Shown one piece after another: positions 48,694-58,065 of a stretch of DNA of 64,000 nt (the stretch's first letter is position 1; each line of letters starts with the position of its first letter). Source of the stretch: Roseateles_B sp041906185 (lineage in GTDB: Bacteria > Pseudomonadota > Gammaproteobacteria > Burkholderiales > Burkholderiaceae_C); the NCBI GenBank assembly GCA_041906185.1, contig JAYRJQ010000003.1, forward strand, positions 207,426 through 271,425. The letters are read 5' to 3'. The position numbers and the translations under genes were made by a program. The notes beneath the pieces were generated by a model. The model was not told the DNA's origin and searched no databases. It saw only the letters and a program-made list of their open reading frames with translations.

Positions 48694-51353
48694 GGCAGCA
48701 GCACTCCCATCGCCTTGAGCAGCAGGAAGCAGGTGGCGCCGAGCAGCAGGTTCTTGAAGCCGACGTAGCTGAGCATGTCCATCACGCTGGCGCGGCGGTA
48801 GTTCGCCTGCCACCACGGGCCGTCCTTGACGTATCGGCGGCCCTGCAGGCGGATCAGCACCTCGTAGACGCTCCAGCCGAACCACCAGAGGATCAGCGCC
48901 GGGCCGGACAGGCGCCCGGTGGCGGCCAGCACCCAGGCCACGCTGGCGGCCAGGGCGAAGGCCACGCCGGCCAGGAGCAGGGCGCGCGGGCCGCGCAGGC
49001 TTTGCGGGCTCCAGGGCCAGAGGTGGTCGCGCAGCTCCAGCAGCACCCAGCGCAGGCCGGTGGCATCGGCCTTGTGGGGCGGCTGCTGTGGCTCAGTGGG
49101 CATGCGCGGATCCGGCCCATTGGCCACCTTGGCCGGCAGTTCCGGGGCCACCGGGGTGATGGGGATGAAGTAGCCATCGCGACCGATGGGCGTGATCAGC
49201 AGCCCGTCGCGTTCGCGGCGCTTGCGCTCCTTGGCCAGGGGCGGGCAGCCGGCGGTGTCGGTGTAGAGCACCATGCAGTCCAGGCAGTGCAGGCACTCGC
49301 GGTGGTCGATGCGGCCGGCGGCATCGATGGCCTGCGCGCCGCAGCCCACGGCGCAGGCCTTGCAGCTGTTGCAGTCCATCTTGCGGCGCAGGCCGAACCA
49401 GCGGAAGGTGCTGGGCATGGCCAGGGCAGCGCCCAGCGGGCAGATGTACTTGCAGTAGGGCCGCTCGACGAAGAGCGAGACGCCGAGCAAGGTGCACACG
49501 AAGAGGCCGTAGGGCCAGGCGCGGTTCAGGATGCCGACGAGGAAGGTCGTCTTGAACGGCTCCACCTCGGCCAGCATCTCCGCCGTGCTCATCGACACCA
49601 GCGAGACCGCCAGCAAGCCGAAGAAGATGCCGTACTTGAGCCACTTCAGCTTGTCATGCAGCGGCTGCGGCACGCGGCGCTGCCAGCGCTTGAGCCCCAG
49701 CTTGCCGCCGATCTTGTACAGCGCCTCCGACAGCGAGCCGAAGGGGCACATCCAGCCGCAGAACAGGCCGCGGCCGAACAGGAAGACGGTCAGGATGATG
49801 AAGATCCAGAAGACGAAGATGAAGGGGTCGGAGAGGAACAGCGACCACGTCCACTGGAACAGCAGCGAGTGGAACCACGTCAGCACCTGCGTGATGGAGG
49901 GCTGGGCCATCACGCCGAAGCCCACGAAGGCGATGGACAGGGTCCAGGCGCTGTACTTGAAGATGTTGACGGGCCACTTGTTGCGGTGCGTGGCGCGGCG
50001 CGTGAGGCGCTCGCGCAGCGCGTAGACCACCGTCACGCCCAGCAGCAGCACGATGAAGGCGGCAATGCCCGGCGCACGGGCCTTCCAGACGCGGCGCCAG
50101 GGGGCGTCGTCTTCTTCCACTTCGGGACGGCCGCCCTGCATCAGCGCGGCGGGCAGCCAGTACTTGGCCTCGAAGTTGGCGAAGCTGCGCTGGCCTGTCG
50201 CGCGGTCCACGCGGTTGCCCAGGAAGGCCAGCTTCCAGGGGTAGGCCGCCGAGAAGCTCGGCGCGCGGATGATGAAGATGGCCGATTCGGTGTAGCTCGG
50301 CGCCCCCGCGGCTTCCAGGCCGTAGAGGTTGAGGTAGTCCAGGTCGCGGAAGGTGAAGGACTCGGCGCCCTGGCGCACCTGCACGCGGTCGTAGATGCCG
50401 CCGCGCACGAAGCCCGACCCTTTGAAGGACTCGGCGCCGGCGCTACGGATGATGAAGAAGGCCTGCTCGTGCGCCTTCAGGCGGCTGCGCAGGTTCTCGT
50501 AGCCGGTCGCGCCCAGGAGGCTGCGGCCGAGGTCCGGGTGGTTCAGGTCCCCGAACCAGAGTTCGATGAAGGGTTCCGAGGCGCGGTCCAGGCCGACCTG
50601 TTCCGGTCGCACCTGCAGGCGCTGCACGGCGTCCATCTTGACCAGCTGCTCCCAGCGGTAGGTCGTGCCCGTCTCGATGGCCTTCAGCGGCTCGCGGTGC
50701 ACGGGGGCGATCAGGCCCACCTGGCGCGCCACGGCGCTGCTGGAGAGCTGCATCACCTGGTTCTGCGCGATCACGGTGACGGTGGCGCCCGAGATGGCGT
50801 CCACGCCCAGCACCTGCTCCTCGGGGCGCGAGGGGCCGACCTCGATCTTGTCCCGCACCGACTTGCCGACGTACTGGTGGTTGAAGTTGACCAGCGCGGC
50901 TTCGGGAATGCCCAGCAGCAGGATGGGTTCCGAGTGCTTGAGCACCTTCACGCCCACATAGCGGCCCTCGCGGTCCATGCCGATCAGCGTGACCACGGGC
51001 TTGCCGGAGTAGGCGGGCGTGTCGGTGATGTCGGTGGACAGCATCACATAGCCCAGCAGCGGGCCATGCGCCTCGCCGTCCTTGGCCGGGCCGTAGGCCT
51101 CGACATAGGGCGGCTGCCCCTTGCGCGCGGAGAAGCTCACCGCGCCGGGGAACACCGCGGTGCAGTCCAGCTTCGCGCATAGCTCCGGCGCCGTCGCCAG
51201 GTCATCCGGCAGGTGGGCCTCATAGGCCTGATGCGTGCCGCGCTCCTGCGCCTTGGCCGCAGACGCTTGATCTGCCGCAAGCGCCAGACCCGCGAATCCG
51301 CCAAGAAAAAGCGCGGCCCACAAGGCCGCGATGAAACGAAGAACTACCGACAT
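48690..51353 (-). CDS. nosR: NosR, membrane flavoprotein/ferredoxin for N2O reduction
   Basis: Polytopic membrane protein that supplies electrons to NosZ and supports its expression; 887 residues. The N-terminal periplasmic FMN-binding domain has the SGAT flavin-attachment motif (DAISGATVTV). Transmembrane helices carry CGWMCPFG and CKYICPLGA. C-terminal 4Fe-4S clusters are in CNSCKACAVGC and CLHCLDC. After these an unusually long extension (about 150 residues) adds two or more hydrophobic helices and WFGWSVYEVLIRLQGR. Pseudomonas stutzeri NosR is near 725 residues, so this tail is notable. It follows nosZ by 165 bp. Confidence 0.95.
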   Translation of the reverse strand: MSVVLRFIAALWAALFLGGFAGLALAADQASAAKAQERGTHQAYEAHLPDDLATAPELCAKLDCTAVFPGAVSFSARKGQPPYVEAYGPAKDGEAHGPLLGYVMLSTDITDTPAYSGKPVVTLIGMDREGRYVGVKVLKHSEPILLLGIPEAALVNFNHQYVGKSVRDKIEVGPSRPEEQVLGVDAISGATVTVIAQNQVMQLSSSAVARQVGLIAPVHREPLKAIETGTTYRWEQLVKMDAVQRLQVRPEQVGLDRASEPFIELWFGDLNHPDLGRSLLGATGYENLRSRLKAHEQAFFIIRSAGAESFKGSGFVRGGIYDRVQVRQGAESFTFRDLDYLNLYGLEAAGAPSYTESAIFIIRAPSFSAAYPWKLAFLGNRVDRATGQRSFANFEAKYWLPAALMQGGRPEVEEDDAPWRRVWKARAPGIAAFIVLLLGVTVVYALRERLTRRATHRNKWPVNIFKYSAWTLSIAFVGFGVMAQPSITQVLTWFHSLLFQWTWSLFLSDPFIFVFWIFIILTVFLFGRGLFCGWMCPFGSLSEALYKIGGKLGLKRWQRRVPQPLHDKLKWLKYGIFFGLLAVSLVSMSTAEMLAEVEPFKTTFLVGILNRAWPYGLFVCTLLGVSLFVERPYCKYICPLGAALAMPSTFRWFGLRRKMDCNSCKACAVGCGAQAIDAAGRIDHRECLHCLDCMVLYTDTAGCPPLAKERKRRERDGLLITPIGRDGYFIPITPVAPELPAKVANGPDPRMPTEPQQPPHKADATGLRWVLLELRDHLWPWSPQSLRGPRALLLAGVAFALAASVAWVLAATGRLSGPALILWWFGWSVYEVLIRLQGRRYVKDGPWWQANYRRASVMDMLSYVGFKNLLLGATCFLLLKAMGVLLP

Positions 51354-51413
51354 CTTCTCTTTCCCGCTCGCGCAGAGGTCTCGAGTCCCTGCACGAACAC
51401 TCCCTTAAGAAAC

Positions 51414-51506
51414 GTGTCCGGCGCAGCCAGGACACCCTCAACGGAACCCGAGGATCCGGCTCTGCCGGTCCTACGGGTTCGCCCCTTGAGGGGCCGGCGA
51501 AGCCGG
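51414..51506 (-). promoter_or_regulatory. Stem-loop cluster between nosZ and nosR
   Basis: Four short hairpins lie in the 165-bp gap: GTGTCC/GGACAC (51414-51435), CCGGC/GCCGG (51456-51468), GCCCC-TTGA-GGGGC (51481-51494) and CCGGC-GAA-GCCGG (51494-51506). None has a T-run on the minus strand. They may stabilise or end the nosZ transcript so that nosZ exceeds nosRDFYL. Confidence 0.4.
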
Positions 51507-51518
51507 TAGGGGTGGTCG

Positions 51519-53441
51519 TTATTCCACAATCATGCGCGTGCGCATTTCGAGGTGGAGGGCATGACAGAAGTGCGTGCAGTAGCACCAGAACACGCCCGGC
51601 TTGTCCGCCACGAAGGTCACCGACGCGGTCTCCAGCGGGTTCACGATGAAGTTCACGTTGTACTTCGGGATCGCGAAGCCGTGCGTCAGATCCTCGACCT
51701 TGTCCAGGTTGGTCAGGATCAGCGTGACCTCGTCACCCTTCTTCAGCTTGAACTCGCGCATGCTGAAGGCCGGCGCCTGCGAGGTCAGGCGCACCGTGAC
51801 CTTCTTGCCGTTGCGCTCGACGCCCGATTCCTTCGGATCCTTCACCGCCAGCGGGAAGTCCTCGAGGTTGTAGACCTGCTTGGGCTTGACCAGATCGCGC
51901 TTGAAGATGATGAAGTCATGCGGCTCGCCACGCACGGGGTGGTCGGCCATCAGCACCATCTTGTCGCCCGAGATGTCGACCATCTGCTCGTTCTCGGGGT
52001 GCAGCGGGCCCACGGGCAGGAAGCGGTCCTTGGAGAACTTGCAACCCACGGCGAGGTACTTGCCGTCGGCGGCGCGCGTCTCGGACTGGCTGGCGTTCAG
52101 GTGACCCGGCTGGTATTGCACGTCCAGGCGGTCGACCACGTACTTGGCGCTCTTGTCACCGGCATGGAACTTGATGGCGGCGTCCACGTTCCACTTCACG
52201 ACCTGGCTGTCCAGGAAGAGGGTGGTGTAGGCGTTGCCACGGCCGTCGAAGGCGGTGTGCAAGGGCCCCAGGCCCAGTTCGACTTCGGCCACGATGGCCT
52301 TGTCAGCGGCTTCCAGCTTGCCGTCGAAGTAGTCCAGCACCTTGGCCAGCTCGATCACGGTGGCGGTGGGCGAGAGCTTGCCGGCGCAGATGAAGTACTT
52401 CGCGTCCGGGCTGGCGTTCACGCCGTGCGGGTTCTTGGGCACGCTCACGTAGGCGGTCAGCGCGGTCTTGGGGTCCTTGTTGGACTCGCGGGTGCCGTCC
52501 ACCACCGGCACCTTGGAGTCGCCGTAGGTCTTGAACTTGCCGGCCTTCACCGCGGCCTCGATGCGGGCCACGTTGAAGAAGAGGCAGGCGTCGCGCTCGG
52601 CGGACATCATGTCCTCGTACTTCGCGCCCATCTCGGTGTTGTACTGGTTCGTGGCGGCCAGCTTGCCGTCATAGGAGGTGGCCACCAGGTCGCAGTTGCC
52701 GTCGATCAGCACCTGCCAGCGGACTTCCATGGTCTCGGCGTCCACGCAGCTGAAGAGCGAGCGGTACTTGCTGCTGTCCTCGGTGCCGGTGTTGGGCAGA
52801 GGGATGGCGAACTCGCCGCCGCAGAAGACGCGGGTGGTGTAGTTGATCTTCGGATCGACCGGGTCGGCCTTGTCCGGGAAGATGCCGTGGAAGCCCTGCA
52901 CATTGGGCAGCTCGGTGATCTTGTCGCAGACGAAGTAGTCCAGGCGGATACGGGCGACGCGGCTGTTGATCTTGTCGTTGACCCAGGCGTAGCGGCCGTC
53001 GTAGTTGCCGTCCTTGTACGAGGCGTGGACGTGGTGGGTGTCGGCCACCGTGTAGCGCAGGCTGCCGTCGGCCTTGGTGCCCATCACCTTCTTGGATTCA
53101 TTGGTGATGCCCCAGCCCACCAGGGCGTCGGGGTTGAAGCACGGGATGCGCAGGATCTCGCGGCCGGACGGCAGGCCCAGCACGCGGACGTCACCGGTGT
53201 GGCCACCGCTCCAGAGGCCGTAGTAGCTGTCCAGCTCGCCCGGCTTGAGGTGCGAAGGATTGCTGCCGGCATGACCGGCGGCGGCGGGGGCGCTGCCCGC
53301 AGCGGCGGGGGCACCGTCGCTCTTCTTCTCAGCGCAGGCCGCGACGCCGAGCGTCAGGCCGGCCAGGGCTGCGGAGTTCATGAATCGACGGCGTCCCAGT
53401 CCGCTGGGTTCTTGGCTCGTCACGGCGTTCTCGTCCTTCAT
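51519..53441 (-). CDS. nosZ: Nitrous oxide reductase (Tat-exported, clade I type)
   Basis: Periplasmic copper enzyme that reduces N2O to N2; 640 residues. The twin-arginine signal is GRRRFMNSAALAGLTLG, which marks the clade I type. The beta-propeller domain holds the CuZ histidines, for example DTHHVHASY and NPHGVNASPDAKY. The C-terminal cupredoxin domain has the CuA ligands in FWCYCTHFCHALHLEM. The start at 53441 is the methionine before the Tat signal. It is the first gene of the leftward operon, with an FNR-type site 109 bp upstream. Confidence 0.97.
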   Translation of the reverse strand: MKDENAVTSQEPSGLGRRRFMNSAALAGLTLGVAACAEKKSDGAPAAAGSAPAAAGHAGSNPSHLKPGELDSYYGLWSGGHTGDVRVLGLPSGREILRIPCFNPDALVGWGITNESKKVMGTKADGSLRYTVADTHHVHASYKDGNYDGRYAWVNDKINSRVARIRLDYFVCDKITELPNVQGFHGIFPDKADPVDPKINYTTRVFCGGEFAIPLPNTGTEDSSKYRSLFSCVDAETMEVRWQVLIDGNCDLVATSYDGKLAATNQYNTEMGAKYEDMMSAERDACLFFNVARIEAAVKAGKFKTYGDSKVPVVDGTRESNKDPKTALTAYVSVPKNPHGVNASPDAKYFICAGKLSPTATVIELAKVLDYFDGKLEAADKAIVAEVELGLGPLHTAFDGRGNAYTTLFLDSQVVKWNVDAAIKFHAGDKSAKYVVDRLDVQYQPGHLNASQSETRAADGKYLAVGCKFSKDRFLPVGPLHPENEQMVDISGDKMVLMADHPVRGEPHDFIIFKRDLVKPKQVYNLEDFPLAVKDPKESGVERNGKKVTVRLTSQAPAFSMREFKLKKGDEVTLILTNLDKVEDLTHGFAIPKYNVNFIVNPLETASVTFVADKPGVFWCYCTHFCHALHLEMRTRMIVE

Positions 53442-53549
53442 GGTTTGACCTCGGGTGATTGAAACGCTCGCAGGAATCAGCGCCACTTGCGGGGTGCAGG
53501 GCGGCTGCCTGATGCGCTCGCATCCTCGGGAAAGCCCGCGTTTGTCACC

Positions 53550-53563
53550 TTGAACCAAATCAA
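53550..53563. promoter_or_regulatory. FNR/DNR-type box between nosZ and a cytochrome gene
   Basis: TTGAACCAAATCAA matches the FNR consensus TTGAT-N4-ATCAA with one mismatch. It lies in the 250-bp divergent region, 109 bp from nosZ and 129 bp from the cytochrome c gene, in an AT-rich stretch. It implies oxygen- or NO-responsive control of both units. Confidence 0.7.
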
Positions 53564-53691
53564 GGTTTTGAACTTTTACGAGAAATACACCTTTAAGCAC
53601 CTGGAGACGCTTGCAGTGAGCGGCCCGGCTGCCCAAAATCCGGCCCCATAGGCGCCAGCCATGAGGGCTGCGTCATTTGTGGAGCCCATTC

Positions 53692-54108
53692 ATGACTTCG
53701 ATCTACCGTGGCCGCCTGGCCGTCAACACCCTCATCGCCCTGTCCGTCGCGGCCCTGGCCGCCTGCGGCAAGCAGGACGCCCCCGCGGGCAGCGCCGCGC
53801 CGGCTGCCAGCACCCCGGCCCCCGTGACCGCCGCCGCCCCGGCCGCCCCCGAGAACACCGTTGGCAAGTCCATCTTCGGCAAGACCTGCTCGATGTGCCA
53901 TGCCGCCGGCGTGGCCGGCGCCCCGAAGCCGGGCGACAAGGCCGACTGGGGCCCGCGCATCGCCCAGGGCAAGGACGTGCTCTACAAGCACGCCATCGAA
54001 GGCTTCACCGGTGCCAAGGGCATGATGCCCGCGCGCGGCGGTGGCGCCTCGCTCACGGATGACGAGGTGAAGGCCGCGGTCGACTTCATGGCCGACCAGT
54101 CCCGCTGA
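53692..54108 (+). CDS. Lipoprotein c-type cytochrome
   Basis: Membrane-attached monohaem cytochrome of 138 residues, probably an electron donor to NosZ. Lipobox LAAC (Cys25) is followed by an Ala/Pro-rich tether (26-53), then a cytochrome c5-like domain with the haem motif CSMCH (66-70) and distal Met in GAKGMMPARGG. GGAG precedes the ATG at 53692. It is divergent from nosZ, shares the FNR box region and is followed 27 bp later by nosX. Confidence 0.88.
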   Translation: MTSIYRGRLAVNTLIALSVAALAACGKQDAPAGSAAPAASTPAPVTAAAPAAPENTVGKSIFGKTCSMCHAAGVAGAPKPGDKADWGPRIAQGKDVLYKHAIEGFTGAKGMMPARGGGASLTDDEVKAAVDFMADQSR

Positions 54109-54135
54109 TCGCCGCCGGCAGGGAAGGGACACACC

Positions 54136-55191
54136 ATGCAAAGGCGTCAATGCCTCGCGGCCCTCGGCGGTCTGGCGGCGGCACTTCCCGCCGTCTCCGT
54201 GCCTGCCGCGGTGCTGTCTGCGGGCAGCGCTCCGTCCGCCTCTGCGGGGGCCGAGCGCCGCGTGCTGATGGGCACCCAGGTCGACCTGCTCGTCGCCGCC
54301 GTGCCGCCGGCCCTGGCTCGCGAAGCCATGGACGCGGCCTGGCGGCGCATGGCTGAGCTGGCGAGCCAGATGAGCCGCTTCGAGCCCGGCAATCCGCTGT
54401 CGCAGCTGGCGGCCGAGGCGGGGCGGGGTCAGGTCTTGACCGTCTCGCCCGAGCTGGGGGCCGTGCTGGCCGCGGCCCATCAGCGGGCCCGTGACACGCA
54501 GGGCTTTTACGACCCCACCGTCGGCAGTTACCAGGGCTGGGACTTCCGGCCCGGGCAGCAGCGCGAAGCCCGTGAGATCGAGATCCGCGAGCAGCGCCGT
54601 CTGCGCGGCTGGCAGCACCTGAAGCTCGATGCCACCGGGCGCCGGGCCCGGCTGGACCGTGCCGGCGTGCAGCTGGACCTGGGCGGGGCGGCCAAGCTGC
54701 CCATCCTCGAGGCCGGCCTGCAGGTGCTGCAGGCCCATGGCGTCGAGCATGCGCTGATCAATGGCGGTGGCGATGTCCTGACGCTCGGGCGTGCCGCGCC
54801 CGACCGGGCCTGGCGTGTAGCGCTGCGGGATCCGCGGCAGCCGCAGCGCTGGCTGGGTGTCGTCGACATGCCGGCGCGCGGCGCGGTGCTCGCGGCCTCG
54901 GGCGACTACGAACGCGGCTTCGACGCTGCCGGCCGGCGTTGCCACCACATCCTGGACCCGCGCACCGGCCAGCCCACGCAGGGGCTGCACGGCCTCGCCC
55001 TGCTGGCCGAGCGCGTGGCAGACGTCAATGCCTGGGGGCCCGCGATGATGGTCGGCGGCGCCGCTCAGGCCCGGCGCTGGGCCCAGGGCCTGCAGGGCGT
55101 GGAGCTGATGCTGGCCGGCCCCGGCGAAGGGCAGGGCAGCGAGGCGCTCTGGATGAGCGCCGGCCTGCGCGACGCGCTGCGTCGGGCCTGA
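54136..55191 (+). CDS. nosX: ApbE-family FAD:protein FMN transferase (NosX-like)
   Basis: Exported flavin transferase of 351 residues that attaches FMN covalently to a threonine of the NosR SGAT motif. An N-terminal signal with twin arginines (MQRRQCLAALGGLAAALPAV) is followed by the ApbE fold with MGTQVDLLVAAV, SRFEPGNPLSQL, LDLGGAAKLPILEAGL, ALINGGGDVLTLG and the metal-binding part HHILDPRTGQPTQGL. It is probably co-transcribed with the cytochrome gene. It holds a copy of the GGGTCAGGTCTTG repeat at 54426. Confidence 0.9.
   Translation: MQRRQCLAALGGLAAALPAVSVPAAVLSAGSAPSASAGAERRVLMGTQVDLLVAAVPPALAREAMDAAWRRMAELASQMSRFEPGNPLSQLAAEAGRGQVLTVSPELGAVLAAAHQRARDTQGFYDPTVGSYQGWDFRPGQQREAREIEIREQRRLRGWQHLKLDATGRRARLDRAGVQLDLGGAAKLPILEAGLQVLQAHGVEHALINGGGDVLTLGRAAPDRAWRVALRDPRQPQRWLGVVDMPARGAVLAASGDYERGFDAAGRRCHHILDPRTGQPTQGLHGLALLAERVADVNAWGPAMMVGGAAQARRWAQGLQGVELMLAGPGEGQGSEALWMSAGLRDALRRA
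54426..54438 (+). repeat. GGGTCAGGTCTTG copy 4 (inside nosX)
   Basis: Exact 13-mer, in the same frame (Gly-Gln-Val-Leu) as copies 1 and 3. Confidence 0.6.
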
Positions 55192-55267
55192 CGCCTCCGA
55201 CCCGGAGCAAGGCGGGGCCACGGCGATGTACGATCGCACCCCGCCTGCACCTCCCGCGCGCCCAGCC

Positions 55268-56158
55268 TCAGTGCACCCAGGGCTCCCATGGCCAGGGCAT
55301 CATGCCCGTCGGCTGGGTCGCCCACTGCCGGCGATAGGCTGAGGGCGCCATGCCCACGACGCGACGGAACTGGCGGCTGAACTGCGCCTGGTCGTAGAAG
55401 CCGCAGCCCAGCGCCACATCCATCAGAGACTCCCCCTCCTGGCGCAGCAGCGCGCAGGCGGCACGGACCCGATGACGCACGATGAACTCCTGCGGGCTCA
55501 TGCCGAAGACCCGCCGCACCAGCGCCGAGAAGCGTGCCTGGCTCAGGCCCGCCATGCCGGCCAGCTGCGCGACGCTGTGGCGGCGCTCGCAGGTCTTGGT
55601 CATGGCGTCGACGGCCTCCACGAGCGTGGCATCGCCCGCGTCCCGCCGCAGGCCCGGCACGTCCTTGGACAGGCACAGGATGCCGTGCAGCTGCCCGCCC
55701 GCGGAGCACAGCGGGTACTTGTGCGTGACGCACCAGCCCGCTCCGCCGCCGGGCAGCAGGATGGGGTCGAGCTGGTAGAGCAGGGGGCTGCGCCGGCTCA
55801 GCACCCACTCGTCCTGCGCGCGGTAGCGGCAGGACAGCGCCTCGGGCCACAGCTCCGTGACCGTCCGCCCGCGCAAGGCGGCGTCCTGCGGCAGGCCCAG
55901 GCGCTGCAGCAGCGAGGCATTGAACGAGACATAGCGGCCGGCGCGGTCCTTCACCACGAACAGGAATCCGGCCAGACCCTCGAACAGCATGGCCGTCTGG
56001 GCCGCGCCGAAGAGCAGGGCCTGCTCCGTGGCGGCCTCGGCGCGCGATTCATCCTCCCGGCTCAGCCCCGGTCCTTCGCACCAGGGGCGACCCATGGCAG
56101 GGGGACCCGCCTCGACCCTCAGCGGCGGCTGGCACGGGGCACGCATGCTTTCCTGCAT
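55268..56158 (-). CDS. PAS-sensing AraC-family regulator
   Basis: Transcription factor of 296 residues. A PAS-like domain (about 45-165: LFVVKDRAGRYVSFNASLLQRLG, then GILCLSKDVPGL) is followed by an AraC-type double HTH (about 195-285: SVAQLAGMAGLSQARFSALVRRVFG and SLMDVALGCGFYDQAQFSRQFRR). The ATG at 56158 has AAGGAG upstream. It faces nosX and is followed on its own strand by nothing close, so its targets are unclear. The PAS domain suggests a small-molecule or redox input. Confidence 0.85.
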   Translation of the reverse strand: MQESMRAPCQPPLRVEAGPPAMGRPWCEGPGLSREDESRAEAATEQALLFGAAQTAMLFEGLAGFLFVVKDRAGRYVSFNASLLQRLGLPQDAALRGRTVTELWPEALSCRYRAQDEWVLSRRSPLLYQLDPILLPGGGAGWCVTHKYPLCSAGGQLHGILCLSKDVPGLRRDAGDATLVEAVDAMTKTCERRHSVAQLAGMAGLSQARFSALVRRVFGMSPQEFIVRHRVRAACALLRQEGESLMDVALGCGFYDQAQFSRQFRRVVGMAPSAYRRQWATQPTGMMPWPWEPWVH

Positions 56159-56288
56159 GTTGGGCTCCTTCCTTGCACTCTCTCCGTGCCTGATATTGAC
56201 GCAGCGACCTCCCGCGCGGGGCGCGGGCGAGGACCGTCTCAGGGCATGTCCCCATGCGGTTATCCCTGAGAACGGTCCGTCGATGGCA

Positions 56289-57959
56289 TCAATTCGGGAA
56301 GGTGTAAGTGAGCGTGAACGCGCCGCTGCCCGCATAGGACTTGACCTGCGCGTAGTAGTAGCCCGCGCCGCCGCTGTAGGTGATGGTCTCGCTCGAAGTG
56401 CTGCCCTCGCTCTTCGCGACGACGGCCCAGGCGCTGCCGTTCCACTTGTACAGGTAGAGGTCGAAGTCCGTGCCGGACGGGCCGGTCAGCTGCAGCGAGA
56501 ACGTGCCGCCGGCCGTGCTCTGGTGGTAGCCGCTGCCGCCGCTGGGGTAGGTCGCGCTGGCCCCCGCGCCGCTCAGGCTGCCGTTCACGGTCACGCCGCC
56601 ACCGCCCCCGCCGCCGGAGCCGCCCGTGTAGCTGTTGAACACCTGCGCCGCACGGGCCTCGTTGACGGCGTGCCAGGGCTGGCCGAGCGCCCGCATACGG
56701 GAGTTCTCCGTCGGGCGGTACAGGCCGCTGGTGCAGTACTTGGCGCCCACGAAGAGGCCGACCGTGCCGTTGGCATAGCTGCCGGCCGGCGTCGGGACCG
56801 TCGTGCTCGCGCTGATCTTCGAGGCCCACTTCGCCGTGCTGCGGGTGCTGGCCCGCGTGGCGTTGGCCTCGCTCGGCTCGGTGCTGGCATCGCAGGTGCC
56901 GAAGTCGTATTCGTCGGCCAGCTTGAAGGCGGTGTGCCCGATCTCGTGCAGCGCGATCTCGATGGACTGCGGGTGCATGGTCATGGTGCCGATGTTGCCG
57001 CCCGCGCCGCCGTAGGTCGTGCTGTTGGCGACGACGATGATGACGTCGCGCGCGTCGGCCGCCGTCACCGAGCCGACGGCGGTGAACACCTTGGTCTCGT
57101 CGGCGCAGACGAGCCGGTCGATGCCGTAGCAGCCGATCACGGTCCCGAGCGCCGTGTTGCGCGTGACGCCGCCCTCGCTGACGCCCGACTGCGGGCTGAC
57201 GATGTCGACGCGGCGGATGTTGATCGAGTTGCGGTAGGCCGCGAAGAGCGGGTCCGCCAGGATCCCGTCGTTGATCTTCTTCGCGTCGGCGATCCACTTG
57301 CTCTGGTCGGCGCTGGCATAGCCGTCGCCGATCAGGACGATGTCCATGCGCTGCGCGCTCGCCCCGCTGTTCCACAGCACGGTGCTGCCGGTGGGCGTGG
57401 CCAGCGGCGCGGCCAGGCTGCGCTGCGCGAGGGGCAGGGCGGACTGCGCGGCGAGAGTGTCCAGCTCGCCGCGGGCCAGGCGCCGCAGCGGCGTGGCCCC
57501 GGCCAGGGCGCTGCGGGCGGCAAGCAGGGTGCTGTGCTCGACGATGTCGACGCTCTGCACCTCGGCGGACCAGGGCATCCGCAGCTCGACGCTGCCGTCC
57601 CGCTGGACCGCGCGGGCCAGCTGGATCTGGCCGGTGCGCGGGTCAAACACTTCCGCCCATTGCCGGCCCGGATGGCGGGCCGTGCGGCGGAACAGCTCCT
57701 GGCCGCGCGCGTCCCGGGCGATGAGGACGAGGTCCCCGTCGCGCGGCTCGCCGGGCTCGGCCTGGCTGGCGAAGCGGCCCTTCTCCGCATGGCTCAGCTG
57801 CAGGCCGGCGGCGGGATCCAGCGGGTTGTGCCGCAGTCGCAGCAGCAGGTCCTCGGCCTGCGCCGCGGTGGCCAGGGCCAGCGGCAGGGCCAGGAGCAGC
57901 GCCGCACGCAGGCGCGAGGGCGGTCGGGTGGAGCAGGGGAGCGGGCAGGGTGTGTTCAT
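56289..57959 (-). CDS. Secreted M64-type metallopeptidase with shared C-terminal domain
   Basis: Extracellular zinc peptidase of 556 residues, IgA-peptidase M64 family. The signal peptide (LRAALLLALPLALATAAQA) is followed by an N-terminal beta domain, then the catalytic domain starting MDIVLIGDGYASADQSKW. The zinc motif is HEIGHTAFKLADEYDFG, with DEY typical of M64. A Gly-rich linker (SGGGGGGG) leads to the same C-terminal domain as the M4 and HEETH proteins (DFDLYLYKWNGSAW, YAGSGAFTLTYTFP). The ATG at 57959 has GAGA upstream. A CTTGTACGCA site lies 107 bp before it. Confidence 0.9.
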   Translation of the reverse strand: MNTPCPLPCSTRPPSRLRAALLLALPLALATAAQAEDLLLRLRHNPLDPAAGLQLSHAEKGRFASQAEPGEPRDGDLVLIARDARGQELFRRTARHPGRQWAEVFDPRTGQIQLARAVQRDGSVELRMPWSAEVQSVDIVEHSTLLAARSALAGATPLRRLARGELDTLAAQSALPLAQRSLAAPLATPTGSTVLWNSGASAQRMDIVLIGDGYASADQSKWIADAKKINDGILADPLFAAYRNSINIRRVDIVSPQSGVSEGGVTRNTALGTVIGCYGIDRLVCADETKVFTAVGSVTAADARDVIIVVANSTTYGGAGGNIGTMTMHPQSIEIALHEIGHTAFKLADEYDFGTCDASTEPSEANATRASTRSTAKWASKISASTTVPTPAGSYANGTVGLFVGAKYCTSGLYRPTENSRMRALGQPWHAVNEARAAQVFNSYTGGSGGGGGGGVTVNGSLSGAGASATYPSGGSGYHQSTAGGTFSLQLTGPSGTDFDLYLYKWNGSAWAVVAKSEGSTSSETITYSGGAGYYYAQVKSYAGSGAFTLTYTFPN

Positions 57960-58065
57960 GGCGTTGTCTCGCGGAGGGGATTCATCGGTCCGGCTCCCTG
58001 GACAGTGGAGCCGGCACGGCACTTGGCGGCCGCGTTGCGATCTTGGCGACATGCCACCCCGCCGC

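Noticed and set aside
51354..51518. A separate FNR box for nosR
   Set aside because: No TTGAT-N4-ATCAA-like sequence was found in the gap.
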